A stretch of DNA of 64,000 bases, taken from positions 744,001-808,000 of the forward strand of contig JAYKKR010000008.1 in the NCBI GenBank assembly GCA_036971615.1, given 5' to 3'. The position numbers and the translations under genes were made by a program. This document shows positions 25,268-36,862 of this stretch, piece by piece. Numbering within the stretch: position 1 is the first letter of the stretch; each line of letters opens with the position of its first letter. Origin of the DNA: Amyloporia xantha (Eukaryota; Basidiomycota; Agaricomycetes; Polyporales; Adustoporiaceae). The notes under the pieces are model-generated. The model was not told the DNA's origin. It saw only the letters and a list, made by a program, of their open reading frames with translations, and searched no databases.

Positions 25268-25990
25268 GCATGCTGTGGCGCAGTGCTCAACCTGCTCTAT
25301 GAGCGTTATGGCTGATCGTGTAGCACTTTACCGCAATCATTACTTGCAGGTCATCCATGGATAATTGCATGCAATCCGAGAGTTAAGACTCAGATTCGTC
25401 CCGAACCAGCTCACGGATAAATCTCCGGCGAGTGAAAATCACTGATTTTTGTCAAATGTGGAACAAAGATTCTATACTTAGCATTGATCTTTCACCGGAC
25501 AGCATTGGGCGCGCTTGTACACGACGGACTCGGAGATACTTGCAGACCTAGAATGGAGGACTCTATAAGTATGGAACATTTGCTCTCAGTCTTACCGGTG
25601 CTGGGGTTTTGTCAACTCCCAGCCTCTTTGTATAGTGAATCAGCTTGTCTCCGGGACCAATAACTCCCTCTGTCGGATTACAGTCGTCATCGACCACAAC
25701 ACTACTCCTGCCAGTGAATGTTGACATCGTCTCCTATGGTGCACTGATAGAAGAAGGAAATAGGTGCGCGCACTGGGTCATTGATCGATCTCAGGCTTTG
25801 AATACGAGCCCGAGTCAGAACTCTCCTACTTATTCCGACTGCACTTCTTTGGACAACCTCACTTGTTGCCGGATTCAAGTCTTCTTAATCAGAGATCGTC
25901 TTTACTTGATAACGACGTTAATGAAAAACGTTGAGCATCAAGTTGTGTATAGGCACGTACTTATAAATAACCTTATAAAGCCAGCATGCG
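25268..25990. other. Intergenic; right part is the 5' flank of the first duplicated module
   Basis: From about 25550 onward the sequence matches 30890-31080 (ctataagtatggaacat...ttaccggtgctgg...ctactcctgccagtgaatgttgac). This is the left edge of the duplication. No gene is seen to the left of it. Confidence 0.6.
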
Positions 25991-27900
25991 TAAACTTATG
26001 CTTTTATCAGTGACATTGACTGCTACCTTGCAGCAGCAGCTTCTAGACAGTATGTCAGTCGGATGTACATCAGATAATCTTAACCTGCCTTACAGCTCTA
26101 ATCTTCTACGATTATCTGCTTACTGTGACTCGAGAGATCAAGCTAGTCTGGAACACAAAAAGAACACTTGCACCAAGCATCTTCTTTTTCAACAGATATT
26201 TTCTATTGGGATTCGCAGTTGTGCAAGCCGTATCTATTCTAACATCCTGGTCTTATCCTATAGTACGTTCTCTGCACAAGTCGACCTTGCCAACCAGTAC
26301 CTCATTCGCACTCCATAGAAGTGTGTCCGTCTGATTCGGTCTGATAGCCCCTAGCGTGTCCTATAATTTATTCAACCCTGCATATCCTCTAGCTGCACTG
26401 CGTTACACATATTTCTGTGTATAGTTTATCTGTTCTTCTTTTTAGTATGGGCGGGTAAGCCGAAATGATTCACTTTCACTCATCCCTATGTTACTCAGGC
26501 TATGAAATTCGCAGTGTTTTCTGCTCTCAGAGTCTACGTAGTCAGTGGCCGGAACTGGTACCCGACCAGTCTTGCTTTAGGGCTGGGCTTAGTGCCCTTC
26601 GCCACAAACATGGTACAGATCAGTTCACCTGGCTAGGCGGAATCGCATTGAATGAGTGTAACATATAGCTCAACTATATCGAAACGAAGACTAGCTTTTA
26701 TTCGCCATCAAATGGCCGCCGAAGCTGTGCATACATAAGCGACTTTTCGCAATCCTTCAACGACAACTACGTATCCATTCTTACTCCACCGTATTTATCC
26801 TGAGCCCAAAGCTGTTTCTCCATTCAGAAGTATAGTCTATACAGCTTTCACGTGGTACATGTTTCCTTCAATCTCTATTTCCCAGTGGTCATACTAGTAG
26901 CAACTCGTACCTGCGCAATTGCGTCGGATGTAGTTGTGCTCTTCGCGACGTGGTTCTACACTCGACATGATCGCAGGACTGCCGCTCAACTCCAGCAACG
27001 GTTCCCTCTTGTCAATTTATTATGGAGGAACGGTGAGCGCAGGAAAACCTTCGTGTGTAGTTTCTGGCCTGATCGCATTGATTGCTTGTGTCCATACCAG
27101 GCTCTATCTACTTTGTGTGAGTTCCTGCTCGATAACATCCCCTGGGAAGGCAACATGATGAAATTAATGATTACCGCGTTAGTTGGCTGCTACTGCTGAA
27201 TATTCTTGACATTGCAGTGTGGTCATCCACGGTCCGTATTCCTCGAGCTCTCTGATCAATCTCCCTTTACGGTTCATTCTAGGAATTCGACGACATCATC
27301 ACATCTATCACAGGGCCGTGCGTCGTCCCCGGACACATCTGAATTGGTCTTGTCGACTGACGCTAATGCTCGCACAGGATCACCTCTATTATGATCTCAC
27401 ATTGTCTCTTAGACCTTCGAGAAGCGTTCGAGCTGCCGGATGATGTGGATGAATTGACTGATCTGTCCTTCGTCCGCCCAATGAGCGCGCAGCCGACACA
27501 GCCCGCACATGAAGACGAGTACTTTCCACTTGACACGTTCACCTCGACTACGACAAGGGACATGTCTGGGACCATAGAGAACGGATCTGTGGACACTTCA
27601 CACACCTGTGAGCTTCCGTTATAACTTGCCGTGAGGATACATAATTGACGCTTAACCAAGCTGATCCACATATCTCCGAACACGATGAGACTATGTGACT
27701 GTATTAGCGGATATATTGATGTCTCTTCTAGTGGACTCCTGTAAAATGCCTCTATGTAGCCTTCTTTCCCCCTCAACGATGCCACACTTCTATCCCCTGA
27801 TCCCTCATGTCTCCATCCTGAAGACTTCAAGAAATTACAAGCTGAAAATTTATGTGCTGAAGACTATTATTGCAATTGCGTGATTTACCGCATAATGCTC
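25550..27900. repeat. Tandem segmental duplication, copy A
   Basis: Closely matches 30890-33250 in order and orientation, including the 5' flank, exons, introns and 3' end of a DUF6533-type gene. Differences are scattered substitutions and small indels, which suggests an old rather than recent duplication. Confidence 0.85.
25998..27624 (+). CDS. DUF6533-type multi-pass membrane protein, copy A
   Basis: Fungal integral membrane family of unknown function (DUF6533, seven-helix-like). Recognisable pieces are the hallmark YDYLLTVTREIKLVWNTKR and the helix FFFNRYFLLGFAVVQAV. A helix ending LFFLVWA splices in phase to VFSALRVYVVSGRNWYPTS. Then come TRTCAIASDVVVLFATWFYTRHDRR and FPLVNLLWRNG, and an acidic C-terminus with CLLDLREAFELPDDVDELTD ending at 27624. 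At least six exons are separated by 50-90-bp introns. Copy B has Met-Val-Ile-Ser-Thr-Ile-Asp at the start. In copy A the corresponding ATG is out of frame with the rest by one base, so the start is uncertain and this copy may be impaired. Confidence 0.6.
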
Positions 27901-29215
27901 AGGCCGTTGCGAACCGTAGGATGCCATGCGCAAGTACTTCCCTTCTTGAAGGAGTGAACAGGCGTGATGGTGGATAACACTGACGGCTGTTGTTGTGGAC
28001 GCCATGATGTGCCTATACGAGAGAATGTCGCACATACAGCAATAGAACGAAACACGGTTCGAGACCACTACCGCTTACCTGAGTCAGCAAATCCAGGAGC
28101 TCTCGCCCCGAGTCCTTGCTGAGTTGTCAGCAACAATTGTGAAAACGCATCAGACTCCATTTCCGGGGGATGTGATAGCCCAAGAAAAATCGGTTGAACC
28201 ACAGGCGGAGTATCAAGCAATCCGAATCTGCCAAGTGGTCCTGGCGGAGAACGGTCAGAGCTAGCTGAGACTGTGTGTCGGTTCAATTCCAGAGGCCCAC
28301 AAGACAGGCTCTAGAGGAAATAAAGAAAGAATGGTCGATTGCAGGACATGTTTATCTACGTCTAGTGGCTCATTAAGCTGATGAAGTGTATTTGTCGTGA
28401 CGGAAGGGAAATAGACATCACCTGCTACTACAGCAGACGTCGTAGGCGCCACGGGTGACGAGATGAGGTATTCTGATGAAGCCAAGAAAGCACGTCGCTC
28501 CATCAACGATAATTTATTGCGACCAGTAAGTCCTTCCTCTAAACTCATCAAGAAGTCGTCCACATCCATGCGATTAACTAGGAGGTTCCATTTAAACGAC
28601 GCACAGAAATCACGCTCCGCTTGATTTATCTCGGGAATTGAAGACGTTACTCCCGGCAATCATCCAAGTCCGGTTTGAATAAGTGCCGTCTTTGATGGCT
28701 TTCGATGCCAGCATGAAAGCAATTAAGAATTGAATACGCCTGTCGAACACAAATGTGTTTGGCCATCGAGCCTTTAGCCACCTTTTCAGAAGAATCATCG
28801 CGTAAGATGGCACGAATAAGCTGTACTGCGCCCTATGCAGAGCATAGGCTATGAAAGCCTCCAGTGACGGCCCGTCACCTGACTCTTGCACATGCGGTGC
28901 GCCTCCTGAGATGTCGATGGTATGTTTGAGGCATCTGGAGCAGAGCTTCGCTATTTCTTCAAGTTGCGGATCATAGAATAGACCTTTTTGCGCGTGATAT
29001 TCAACGAGGGAAAGAGATGAGGTAAAATTACTGAATCTCACCAGATTATGGCTGATGATTTCTATACTAATGGAAACTGGGGCGCAATCCTCAGTCCGAC
29101 TCTGAGATGACACAGCATAATGACCAGGAGGTTCACATGGTGTGGGTGTGGCTTGCCAAGAGTGCATCTGGTCTGGAAATTTCATGAAATCCAACTCGTA
29201 AGAGGAGTAGAACAT
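27884..29215 (-). pseudogene. Pcl-type cyclin, copy A, with apparent frameshift
   Basis: The cyclin-box core is clear: PSLEAFIAYALHRAQ, then RIQFLIAFMLASKAIKDGTY and SNRTWMIAG. After a one-base frame change it continues SIPEINQAERDFCASFKWNL. Fungal Pcl/Pho80-type cyclins bind cyclin-dependent kinases such as Pho85. The start at Met 29215 (MFYSSYELDFMKF) gives a roughly 115-residue leader before the box. The frame slips by one base around 28632-28641, exactly between the conserved W and EIN elements. No plausible intron fits there, so I call it a likely pseudogene or a sequencing indel. Downstream, exons joined at about 28320-28300 and 28080-28010 carry a Pro/Ser-rich tail ending at 27884. It is convergent to DUF6533 copy A. 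Confidence 0.55.
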
Positions 29216-29550
29216 GTGGCGGCAGTGAATAGCTCAAGACGAAGGAAGGTGAAATGACGATGGGGCTTTCTTGAAAGACAGTGGACCTGGAAGACGATTA
29301 ATCCAAATGGATTGTTCTTTCGCCATAGATTTCACGATAACCTGCTGAGCTCTACCAAAAATAATTAGACAGTAGACAAATATTGCTGCTTTCACAGGTT
29401 TGAACAGGTCTTGTACAGACACTGATGCGAGATCTATTTCCGTCTCAGAAACGGTAGACGAATGACGTATGGAATAAGAATGACATTGGCAATCGATCTT
29501 GCATACTATATCGCCCAATACCTGTTCGAAAATTGGACATAGCATAAGCC
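29216..29550. other. No supportable gene
   Basis: A 103-codon minus-strand open frame (29545-29234) is present but has no recognisable domain or splice support. Confidence 0.4.
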
Positions 29551-29559
29551 GCTAATAGG

Positions 29560-30331
29560 CAGGTTCCTTCCCACCCGTCTTCGGGAGGTGGGGGCCCATC
29601 TGAAGGCGGTACTCTGTACTATATCCTAAGTAGAGTCACGTGTATAGTCATGTGATAATCACGTGAATATTCAAACTCCACAATCTTAATCCCCCTCACC
29701 TCCCTACGACGGCTGGCACAAAACATTTGTAAACAAACGGCCTCGGTCGAGGGTCGCCTCGATTTGGAAGGCTCTGGCGCCGACGAAAACAAATTCTGAT
29801 GCGTGCGCGAGTGCACAGAGACCGCCTTTGAGCATTCTACGGGCCTACGCATCTCCCAAAATTTTTAATAATATGTTTAGTGCATGATAAACATAATTGA
29901 TAGGCAAAATAAAGAGATTCACCCTTCATGATTTAGAAATGGACCTTCTATGAGGGAGTTGGTATGAGCTAACCTGACTGTTGCTCCATTCTGCTTAATA
30001 GTGACTAATTTTTAAGTACAAGGATACTTCTGTACATGAGAAGCATTTTATGAATGGTTTTTGGAAGTCATTCGTCAAGTGTAACACATTTCGCATTCTA
30101 CTCAGTATGACCTGCCACCGCGCGCCACCAAGAATCCCGGCGACAGTGCTTTCCAAATCAAGGCGACCCTCGAACCGAGGCCGTTTGTTTACAAATGTTT
30201 CGTGCCAGCCGTCGTAGGGAGGTGAGGGGGATTAAGATTGCGGAGTTTGAAATAGTTTCGGATAGTGCCGAGGTGTGGCTGGTATGTTTTCCGTATGTCA
30301 TGAATATCTCGGATGGGTGGGAAGGAACCTG
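29560..30331. mobile_element. 772-bp foldback/MITE element with 9-bp target duplication
   Basis: Terminal inverted repeats begin CAGGTTCCTTCCCACCC at both ends. A second, more internal inverted block of about 105 bp is nearly identical: 29672-29776 versus the complement of about 30148-30254, sharing tcaaactccNcaatcttaatccccctc... and tttgtaaacaaacggcctcgg. The element is flanked by a perfect 9-bp direct repeat, gctaatagg, at 29551-29559 and 30332-30340. It has no coding capacity. An 8-9-bp duplication fits Mutator-, hAT- or KDZ-type transposases supplied in trans; 9 bp favours Mutator-like. AT-rich centre. Confidence 0.88.
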
Positions 30332-30340
30332 GCTAATAGG

Positions 30341-31355
30341 GCATCTGAGTATACCTATATCATAAGATATCCGCATATTTGCTCGTTACTTCCCCCGAGA
30401 GATCGCAGTTATTCCGCTGATTTACTATGAAGAATTTCGGTGATAAGCAAAGTGAAAGACTTACACAAACTGAACGTCGGCTGACGGCGGTTTGAAAATT
30501 TTCATACCACGGTAGGCGAGCTGATGAGGAAGCTTGTGCTGTATGATCTCATCAAGTGAGAAGTTCCGCAGCGGTAATCAATCCCGGCAGGCTCGCCGCG
30601 GCCAGGATGTTTATGGCACTGCCGGGTGAAAGGAAATTCTTAGTAGACTGCGAGGCAAAGATAGAATATCACAAATAAACGGTGCCCATTTATGAGAAGG
30701 TGAATGTTATGTAGTCCGGTGAAGAAGCATGCGTGGACGGCTTGCAAGGCTGCTTGAAATCAAACCATCGCGGAACCAATCGGGCTCGTCCGCGGCACCA
30801 CGTGGACGGCGCTGATCTGGGCCAAATGCGGAACAAGGGCTTTCATCGCACAGATCTTCCGAACGTCGTAGGCACTTGAACACGGCGGAGAAGTATGGCA
30901 GACCCAGTAGGGAGAACTCTACAAGTATGGAACATCTCTCCTCGGCCTTACCGGTGCTGGGACTTGGGAACTTTTATACAGAGCCAGCTTATCTCTGGGG
31001 CCGACAACCCCCTCTGTCGAACCATCGCCGACCCGCAACACTACTCCTACCAGTGAATGTTGACTCGAAACACAAATTGCTCCTAGGGTGGACTGATTGA
31101 AGTAGGATGTAGGTGCTCGCACTGGGTCACTTATCGATCTCAATTTTTCAATTCGAGTCGGGACCTTCCTACTTATTCAGACTGCACTTTTGTGGTCAAC
31201 GTCAAGTCTGTCTACTTGTCGCTGGATTCAAACCTTCTTCCAACTACAAACCAATCATTTCCAGCCTTCTTTATTTGATGGCGGAGTCAGTGAAAGAGCT
31301 CGAGTATCAGTGCGTACCTATATCTGGTCTATAAAGCTGGCAGTCGTAAACTTAT
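30341..31355. other. Intergenic; right part is the 5' flank of the second duplicated module
   Basis: No gene is seen. From about 30890 the sequence matches the copy A flank, marking the left edge of copy B. Confidence 0.6.
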
Positions 31356-33250
31356 ATGGTCATCAGTACCATCGACAACTACCTTGCGGTAGTGATTCCT
31401 TGTCAGTATTCATCCAGATCTATGTCCGACAGTTCTGACGTGCGGTATAGCTTTGATATGCTATGACTATCTGCTTACCATGTCTCGAGAAATCGAGCTA
31501 GTCTGGAACACGAAAAGGACACTTGCAGCAGGCGTCTTCTTTTTCAACAGATATTTTCTATTGGGCTATGCAGTTGTGCAAGCCGTATCTTCTCTAACAC
31601 CCTGGTATTACCCTATAGTACGTTCTCTGCACAAATCAACCTTGCCAACCAGTACCTCATTCGCACTCCATAGAAGTGCGTCCGTCTGACACGTCTAGAG
31701 CGTTCTCTAGCTTATTGGAGCTTTGTATATCCTCAAGTTGCACTGCACTGCTCGCGTTCCTATCTGTGTTTTATCTGTTCTTCTTTTCAGTATGGGCAGG
31801 TAAGCCGAAATGATTCGCTTTCACTCATCCCTGTGTTACTCAGCCTATAAAATTCACAGTGTTTTCTGCTCTCAGAGTCTACGCAGTCAGTGGTCGGAAC
31901 TGGTACCCGACCAGTCTTGCTTTAGGGCTCGGCTTAGTACCTTTCGTCACAAACATGGTACATATCAGCCCCCTTGACTAGGCGGAATTGCACTGAACTA
32001 GATCATAAATAGATCAACTATATCGAAACGAAGAGTCGCTTTTACTCAGCCTTCAAAGATTGTGGATATACAAGCAAATTTTCGCAATCCGTTAACGTCA
32101 AGTATGCACCCCTCTTTATTCCTGCCATGTCTATTCTGAGTGGCAAGCTGTTTTGTCATCTAGATGTACAGTCTATACCGTTATCAGTGAGATCTGTTTT
32201 CCTAAATTTCCATGTTACAGTGGTCATAGTCACTCGCACCTGTGCGATTGCGTCGGATGTGGTTGTGCTCTTAGCAACGTGGTTTTACACTCGACATGAT
32301 CGTAGGACTGCTACTGAACTCAAGCAACGGTTCCCTCTTGTCAATTTATTATGGAGGAACGGTGAGGACATGCAAAATGTCATGCGTATTTCTGTAGGCC
32401 TGACCACATTGTTTTCTTGTGTTTGTGTCAGGCTCCATCTACTTCATGTGAGTTACTGCCCAATAAACGTCCCTTGGGAAGGCCACAGATCACAACTGAT
32501 CGTGTCACATTAGGTGGCTTCTGCTGCTGAATATCCTTGACATTGCAGTATGGTCATCCACGGTCCGTATTCCTCGAGCTTCCTAATGTATCTCTTCTTC
32601 ATAATTCGTGCTAGGAGTTCGACGACATTGTCACATCAGTCACAGGGCCGTACGTGTCTTTATGCACGTCCGGACTGATGCTGTGGATTAACGCTGCCAC
32701 TCTCACAGGATTACCTCTATTATGATTTCACACTGTCTCTTAGACCTTCGAGAAGCGTTCGAGCTGCCAGATGATGTGGATGAAATGACCGATCTGTCCT
32801 TCGCCCGCCCAGTGAGTACGCACCCGACACAGCCCGTGCATGGAGACGAGCACTTTTCGCTTGGCACGTACACCCCGACTACAACAAGGGACGTGTTCGG
32901 AACACTAGAGTGTGGATCTCTGGAAGCTCCACATTCCTGTAAGCTTTTATCATCACTCACGGTTAGGATATACAATTGACATTCAACGAAGCTGATCCAC
33001 ATGTCGTTAATCACGATGAAGTTAACTGTGTTGATAGATAGATAGGTATTTATTGTAAAGGACCCCTGTAGCATGCTTTTATGTAGCCTTCTTTCTCCCT
33101 CAACGATACCACATTTCTATCCTCTGATCTCTCATGTCTCCATTCTGAAGACTGCGAGAAATCAGAAGTTGACCATGTATGTACGATGTCTTTTATTGCA
33201 GATTGTGCAGTGATTACCGCATAGTGTCCAGGCCAGGCTAGGGACACATA
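30890..33250. repeat. Tandem segmental duplication, copy B
   Basis: Same order and orientation as 25550-27900. Coding blocks such as the NRYFLLG helix, the TRTCAIASDVVVL helix and the LLDLREAFELPDDVDE tail are conserved at both nucleotide and protein level. Confidence 0.85.
31356..32979 (+). CDS. DUF6533-type multi-pass membrane protein, copy B
   Basis: Better preserved of the two paralogues. Exon 1 starts at Met 31356 (MVISTIDNYLA) and splices at GTAGTG. The next exon opens ICYDYLLTMSREIELVWNTK and continues to the helix FFFNRYFLLGYAVVQAV. A later exon carries the helix LLAFLSVFYLFFFSVWA and joins in phase to VFSALRVYAVSGRNWYPTS and LALGLGLVPFVTNM. The following exons give TRTCAIASDVVVLLATWFY and the C-terminal LLDLREAFELPDDVDEMTD region, ending at 32979. 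No function is established for the family. It probably sits in the plasma or endomembrane as a six- or seven-helix protein. Several introns are inferred only from phase and GT..AG sites. Confidence 0.65.
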
Positions 33251-33888
33251 CCACTCCGCATAAATCGAACTAGTGTGGCCCTCTCGTCATTTACAATGCA
33301 ATTTTGACTGCATGTTGCTCGACTATATTCTCTTCCTATCTTTGGATTCATCGTGAAATTCTCAAGGATTTTTGTGTCTACGAGGTGGTGCCTGCGCCGG
33401 TCGTTGTTTCTTTCTCATCTCAACAGACCGTATTTCTGAACAGAATGTGACACTAGTCGCTATGGGATTACAGAGCTGGCAATGGTCTGCACAGAGCGTG
33501 GCCTACGATGCGCACCATCACATTCTCGTGCAACGTGTCGAGCGTACTTGATAGGAACCTCATAAGCCTAGTCGAAACACACTGGATACAAATCATTTCA
33601 TTGAAAACAATTATAAGTGATTGTACAGCCATACGCCGTCATGTAGTACACAAGGCATAGATGAAAATATAACGTCGATTAGTAGAGATAGTAGCAGAGC
33701 TCGTAGGAAGAGAGTGTGGTAGTGATATAATAGAAGATACAGCATAGGTCGAGACTTCGGAGAGCACAATAGTAATTGGGAAAAAGAAGCAGGGGTGACA
33801 CAGTGGATCATACAGCACAGTTCGGGATTTTTTATAGAGCAGGAGAACAATACAATTGAAGGATACGAGCACCGCAAGAATCCTGGAA
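32980..33888. other. Intergenic between convergent genes
   Basis: The first 270 bp still belong to duplication copy B. The rest (33250-33888) shows nothing coding and may be 3' UTR. Confidence 0.5.
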
Positions 33889-35279
33889 TCACCATGTGCC
33901 GGGCACAACATGAGCATGAGGTGCATTTGATGCTGATGCGCAGGGCTGGCCAGAGGTGGAAACAGCAGGACGAGCAGGAAGTGGCCTGCCAGATGCCGGA
34001 AAATCCTGCGCGAGAGGCGCAGAGCTTCTTTCAAGTTCATCCCACATGCGCCTTTCCGTCTCGTCCATTGCAGTCATAGTTAAGCTTCGTGTCGGGGGAA
34101 ATGTAACCTGTTCTCGCGCATGGAGTGGCTGATTTGACGGTGCTATTGACGGCCACTCGGGCAATGTGAATGACCTGACTGGCTGAGCATAGATAACCGG
34201 GGGAGTTTTGCGTCTAACTCTCAATGGAGCAGTGTCTGAGGGCAACGTATAGGGGAAGCTTTCCGAGGCAGACAGCATGTACGACTGTTCCAATGACACG
34301 CTCGAAGCTATCGAAGTTGTGGGTGCGGGTGCGTAGATGTCTGGACGGCGAGTACGGGGATCGGGTACGGAATCCGCGGCTGAGGAGGGTGTCATGTTGA
34401 AGTCGTGCGACACAGTCAACGGTGGAATGTATGGGGGAGGAGGTTTTCGTTTCACGAGAGAACCATTGATTGCGGCTGCTTCTAACTGTGCCTCCGCTGC
34501 AGTGAGAGTGAGGCGACAGAAGAATAGGTTAGAACAATGGAATGCAATACGCATGTTGGACACGAACCTAGGCTCCCATAAACGAGTCGCACTGCCGTCT
34601 CGAATATGCTCAGTTTATCGAAGTCCATGTGCAAGTTGTGTTCCAGAAAAACGCATATAGTGTGCACCGTTGAATTTAGTTCATGAAGATTGAACACATC
34701 ACCTGTTGCTGCAGCCCACGACCTGCTAGAATATGGTTCATCGTCGATCACCTTTGCCGCAACCATGAGCGCGGCGACAAATAACTTGTGACTATCAGAC
34801 CCAATAGGATAAGGCCACTTCTTCCTGAAGTCTTCTAGAATGTACAATGCACTATACACCTTCCACTTGTCGAGTTGGGTACGGTACAAGACGTAAGCGA
34901 TGAACCCATCCAATTGTAGCGATGGTAATGTGGCATCGGCAGGCTCGGTGTACTTCATCCGCAGGGCTTCTGGGAGCGGCGGAACTTCCCCGCCGCAGTT
35001 GAAAGTATCCTCAATGAACCGTGCGGCGATCGTCGCTATTGGCTTTGCGGCGTTGAGTGAATAGCGTTTTTTCTAGCAGTACATGTGAATGAGAAAGACC
35101 GTTGGTCGCCACATGTTATTAGAATTACTTACCTTGTCTGAGAACGTGGGCGTTGGAGCAGGTCCTTGTGGAGTGACAGTGGAGAGAGGCGTATGCAGTA
35201 TTAGTGGCCCGGGCTCACCAGGAGCTTCGCGTAGAATTGGTTCTGAGTAGGTTGGAGAAGGAACGGTATGACGGCTCAT
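33889..35279 (-). CDS. Pcl-type cyclin, copy B
   Basis: Complete three-exon gene. Exon 1 starts at Met 35279 (MSRHTVPSPTYSEPIL) and ends TPTFSDK. After a GTAAGT...CTGCTAG intron, exon 2 (from about 35072) gives KRYSLNAAKPIATIAARF. The cyclin box follows: LDGFIAYVLYRTQLDKWKVY, KLFVAALMVAAKVIDDEPYS, SRSWAAATGDVFNLHELNS and a VFLEHNLHMDFDKL helix. A second intron (GTTCGT...CTGCAG) joins in phase to AEAQLEAAAINGSLVKRK. The C-terminal 210 residues are Pro/Ser-rich and disordered, ending VPGTW at 33889. It probably partners a Pho85-like cyclin-dependent kinase. It is paralogous to the cyclin at 29215-27884 but well diverged, and sits in the same position relative to the DUF6533 copy. Confidence 0.8.
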
Positions 35280-36250
35280 AGTCTGTCAATTTAGTTGGTA
35301 AGGAATGAGCTGCGAGTCGACAGGAACCCAAGATATCCAGCCTGGGTGAAATGAGTGAAAGGTGTGAGAAGAGGCGTTTTAACCTAGGACCAAATCGTCT
35401 TCAAGAGAGTGGACTGGGAGCTCGAGAAAGGCCTCAGAGTGGCACACAGATTTCCATGCCAGAAAAATAGCCGCGGAGCTTTAACAAATACAAAGGACGT
35501 GCCGCACTTGTGGAAAAACCAACAAGCAACAAGCTCGCTGATATAATACTCACAAATCTGCTAGGGTACTAGAGAAGCATCACAGCCGAGGTTATTGTGC
35601 ATAAGCGAAGCCTCCGGGGCCTTCAATGATATGTGCCACGTTAAAAGACCTGGCGAGAGCAATTGACGTTGAAATATCCTTGTGCTCCAAGGACTAAGCG
35701 TTGTTATCACGAGTGCTTTGGCCCGGCAACGGTGACCATTTAGTAGTCAAAGCGCTTGCCCAACGCTGAGGGTAGCGCGCGCATCTACTAGAAGTAAAGA
35801 TATCAACCTAGTCATCAATGCAGACTTCACTCAGTCTCACCCCTGTTTCTCATCCCATTTTGCGCGATATCACTCAACGCGTACATGTTTAATAGCACGT
35901 GATCGCGACGCGTTTCGGATTGAAGGACCGCAAGCGATTGAACCGTATTCGGCGCTCACACAACTTCCATTGAGAACATGAACCGGTGAGAAAAGTTTCT
36001 GTACAGGCATTGACTCTTACCACTGTTACTCCAGGGGCCCGATCGTCTTGGTTAGTCAAGTGCCCCATTCATTCTGCAACTCGGAGTCCGTTGATTGATA
36101 GTTTGCGATACGAAAGACTATTGATGAGGCAGAGGTGAGCAGAAGAGATTGTGCTTGTTCACCACATACTCATTCCAAACGCCAGTACCTCTTAGACCAG
36201 ATGGTATGAGCGCTTAGCGAACGAAGTTTGCCGTGACGGGGGGCCAGCGC
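35280..36250. other. No supportable gene
   Basis: Intergenic sequence upstream of cyclin copy B. No open frame with domain or splice support was seen. Confidence 0.45.
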
Positions 36251-36761
36251 TCACCAGGACCTCTGTAGCCATCCCCTTCGACCGATGAAGATGAACTCAT
36301 CACCAAACTGCGGCAGCGGCTTAAGGATTTGCTCACATCCTTGCGATCTGGGGCTGAAGGGATTATGCCTAGCAAGTGATGTAGACCCACACGGCAGACG
36401 GCCTTCCATAACGTCGATGTCGCAGAGATGAGGTCGGAAATCCACGGAGTTCATGTTGTATGTTTATCAACATAGGTGTCCCATTCGTCAATACCGTATC
36501 CCAGCTGTCGTGCGAGTACAGGAACGTGTGTATCGAGGTGTATCCATGACTTTGGAAATCTTGCGATTCTATACATAAAAATCGTGACGCGATAAGGTTG
36601 TAGTTAGCGATGGCTATGACGATCGCGACACCGTAGGCATGTGCCACATTAGGCAAGTCAACTGGTTCGAAACTAGCATCCAAGTCGCTACCTTTCACCT
36701 TGATCTCCACCATCAATAGTTTACTGGCCATTACCACACATTCTTTGCCGATTTGGCTCAA
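36251..36761 (-). CDS. Uncertain small gene, unrecognised
   Basis: Two overlapping open frames could be exons of one gene. One is 36761-36369 (MVEIKVKGSDLDASFEPV, internal Met near 36716). The other is 36454-36251, containing ILKPLPQFGDEFIFIGRRG. No intron with clean signals was identified between them and no domain is recognised. It may be a short gene or noise. Confidence 0.25.
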
Positions 36762-36862
36762 CAGCTAACAGTCTTTCATTATCACTCTACTCACATTCCT
36801 TCGCCAGTCACCGGTCACCGGTCGGCTTGCTTCTACATTTAAACTCAGTGCAAGACCGCAGC

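Noticed and set aside
26446..26454. Possible 9-nt micro-exon TATGGGCGG in DUF6533 copy A (and 31791-31799 in copy B)
   Set aside because: The nine bases are simply the 3' end of a larger exon coding a membrane helix (...FFxVWA), which splices in phase to VFSALRVY.
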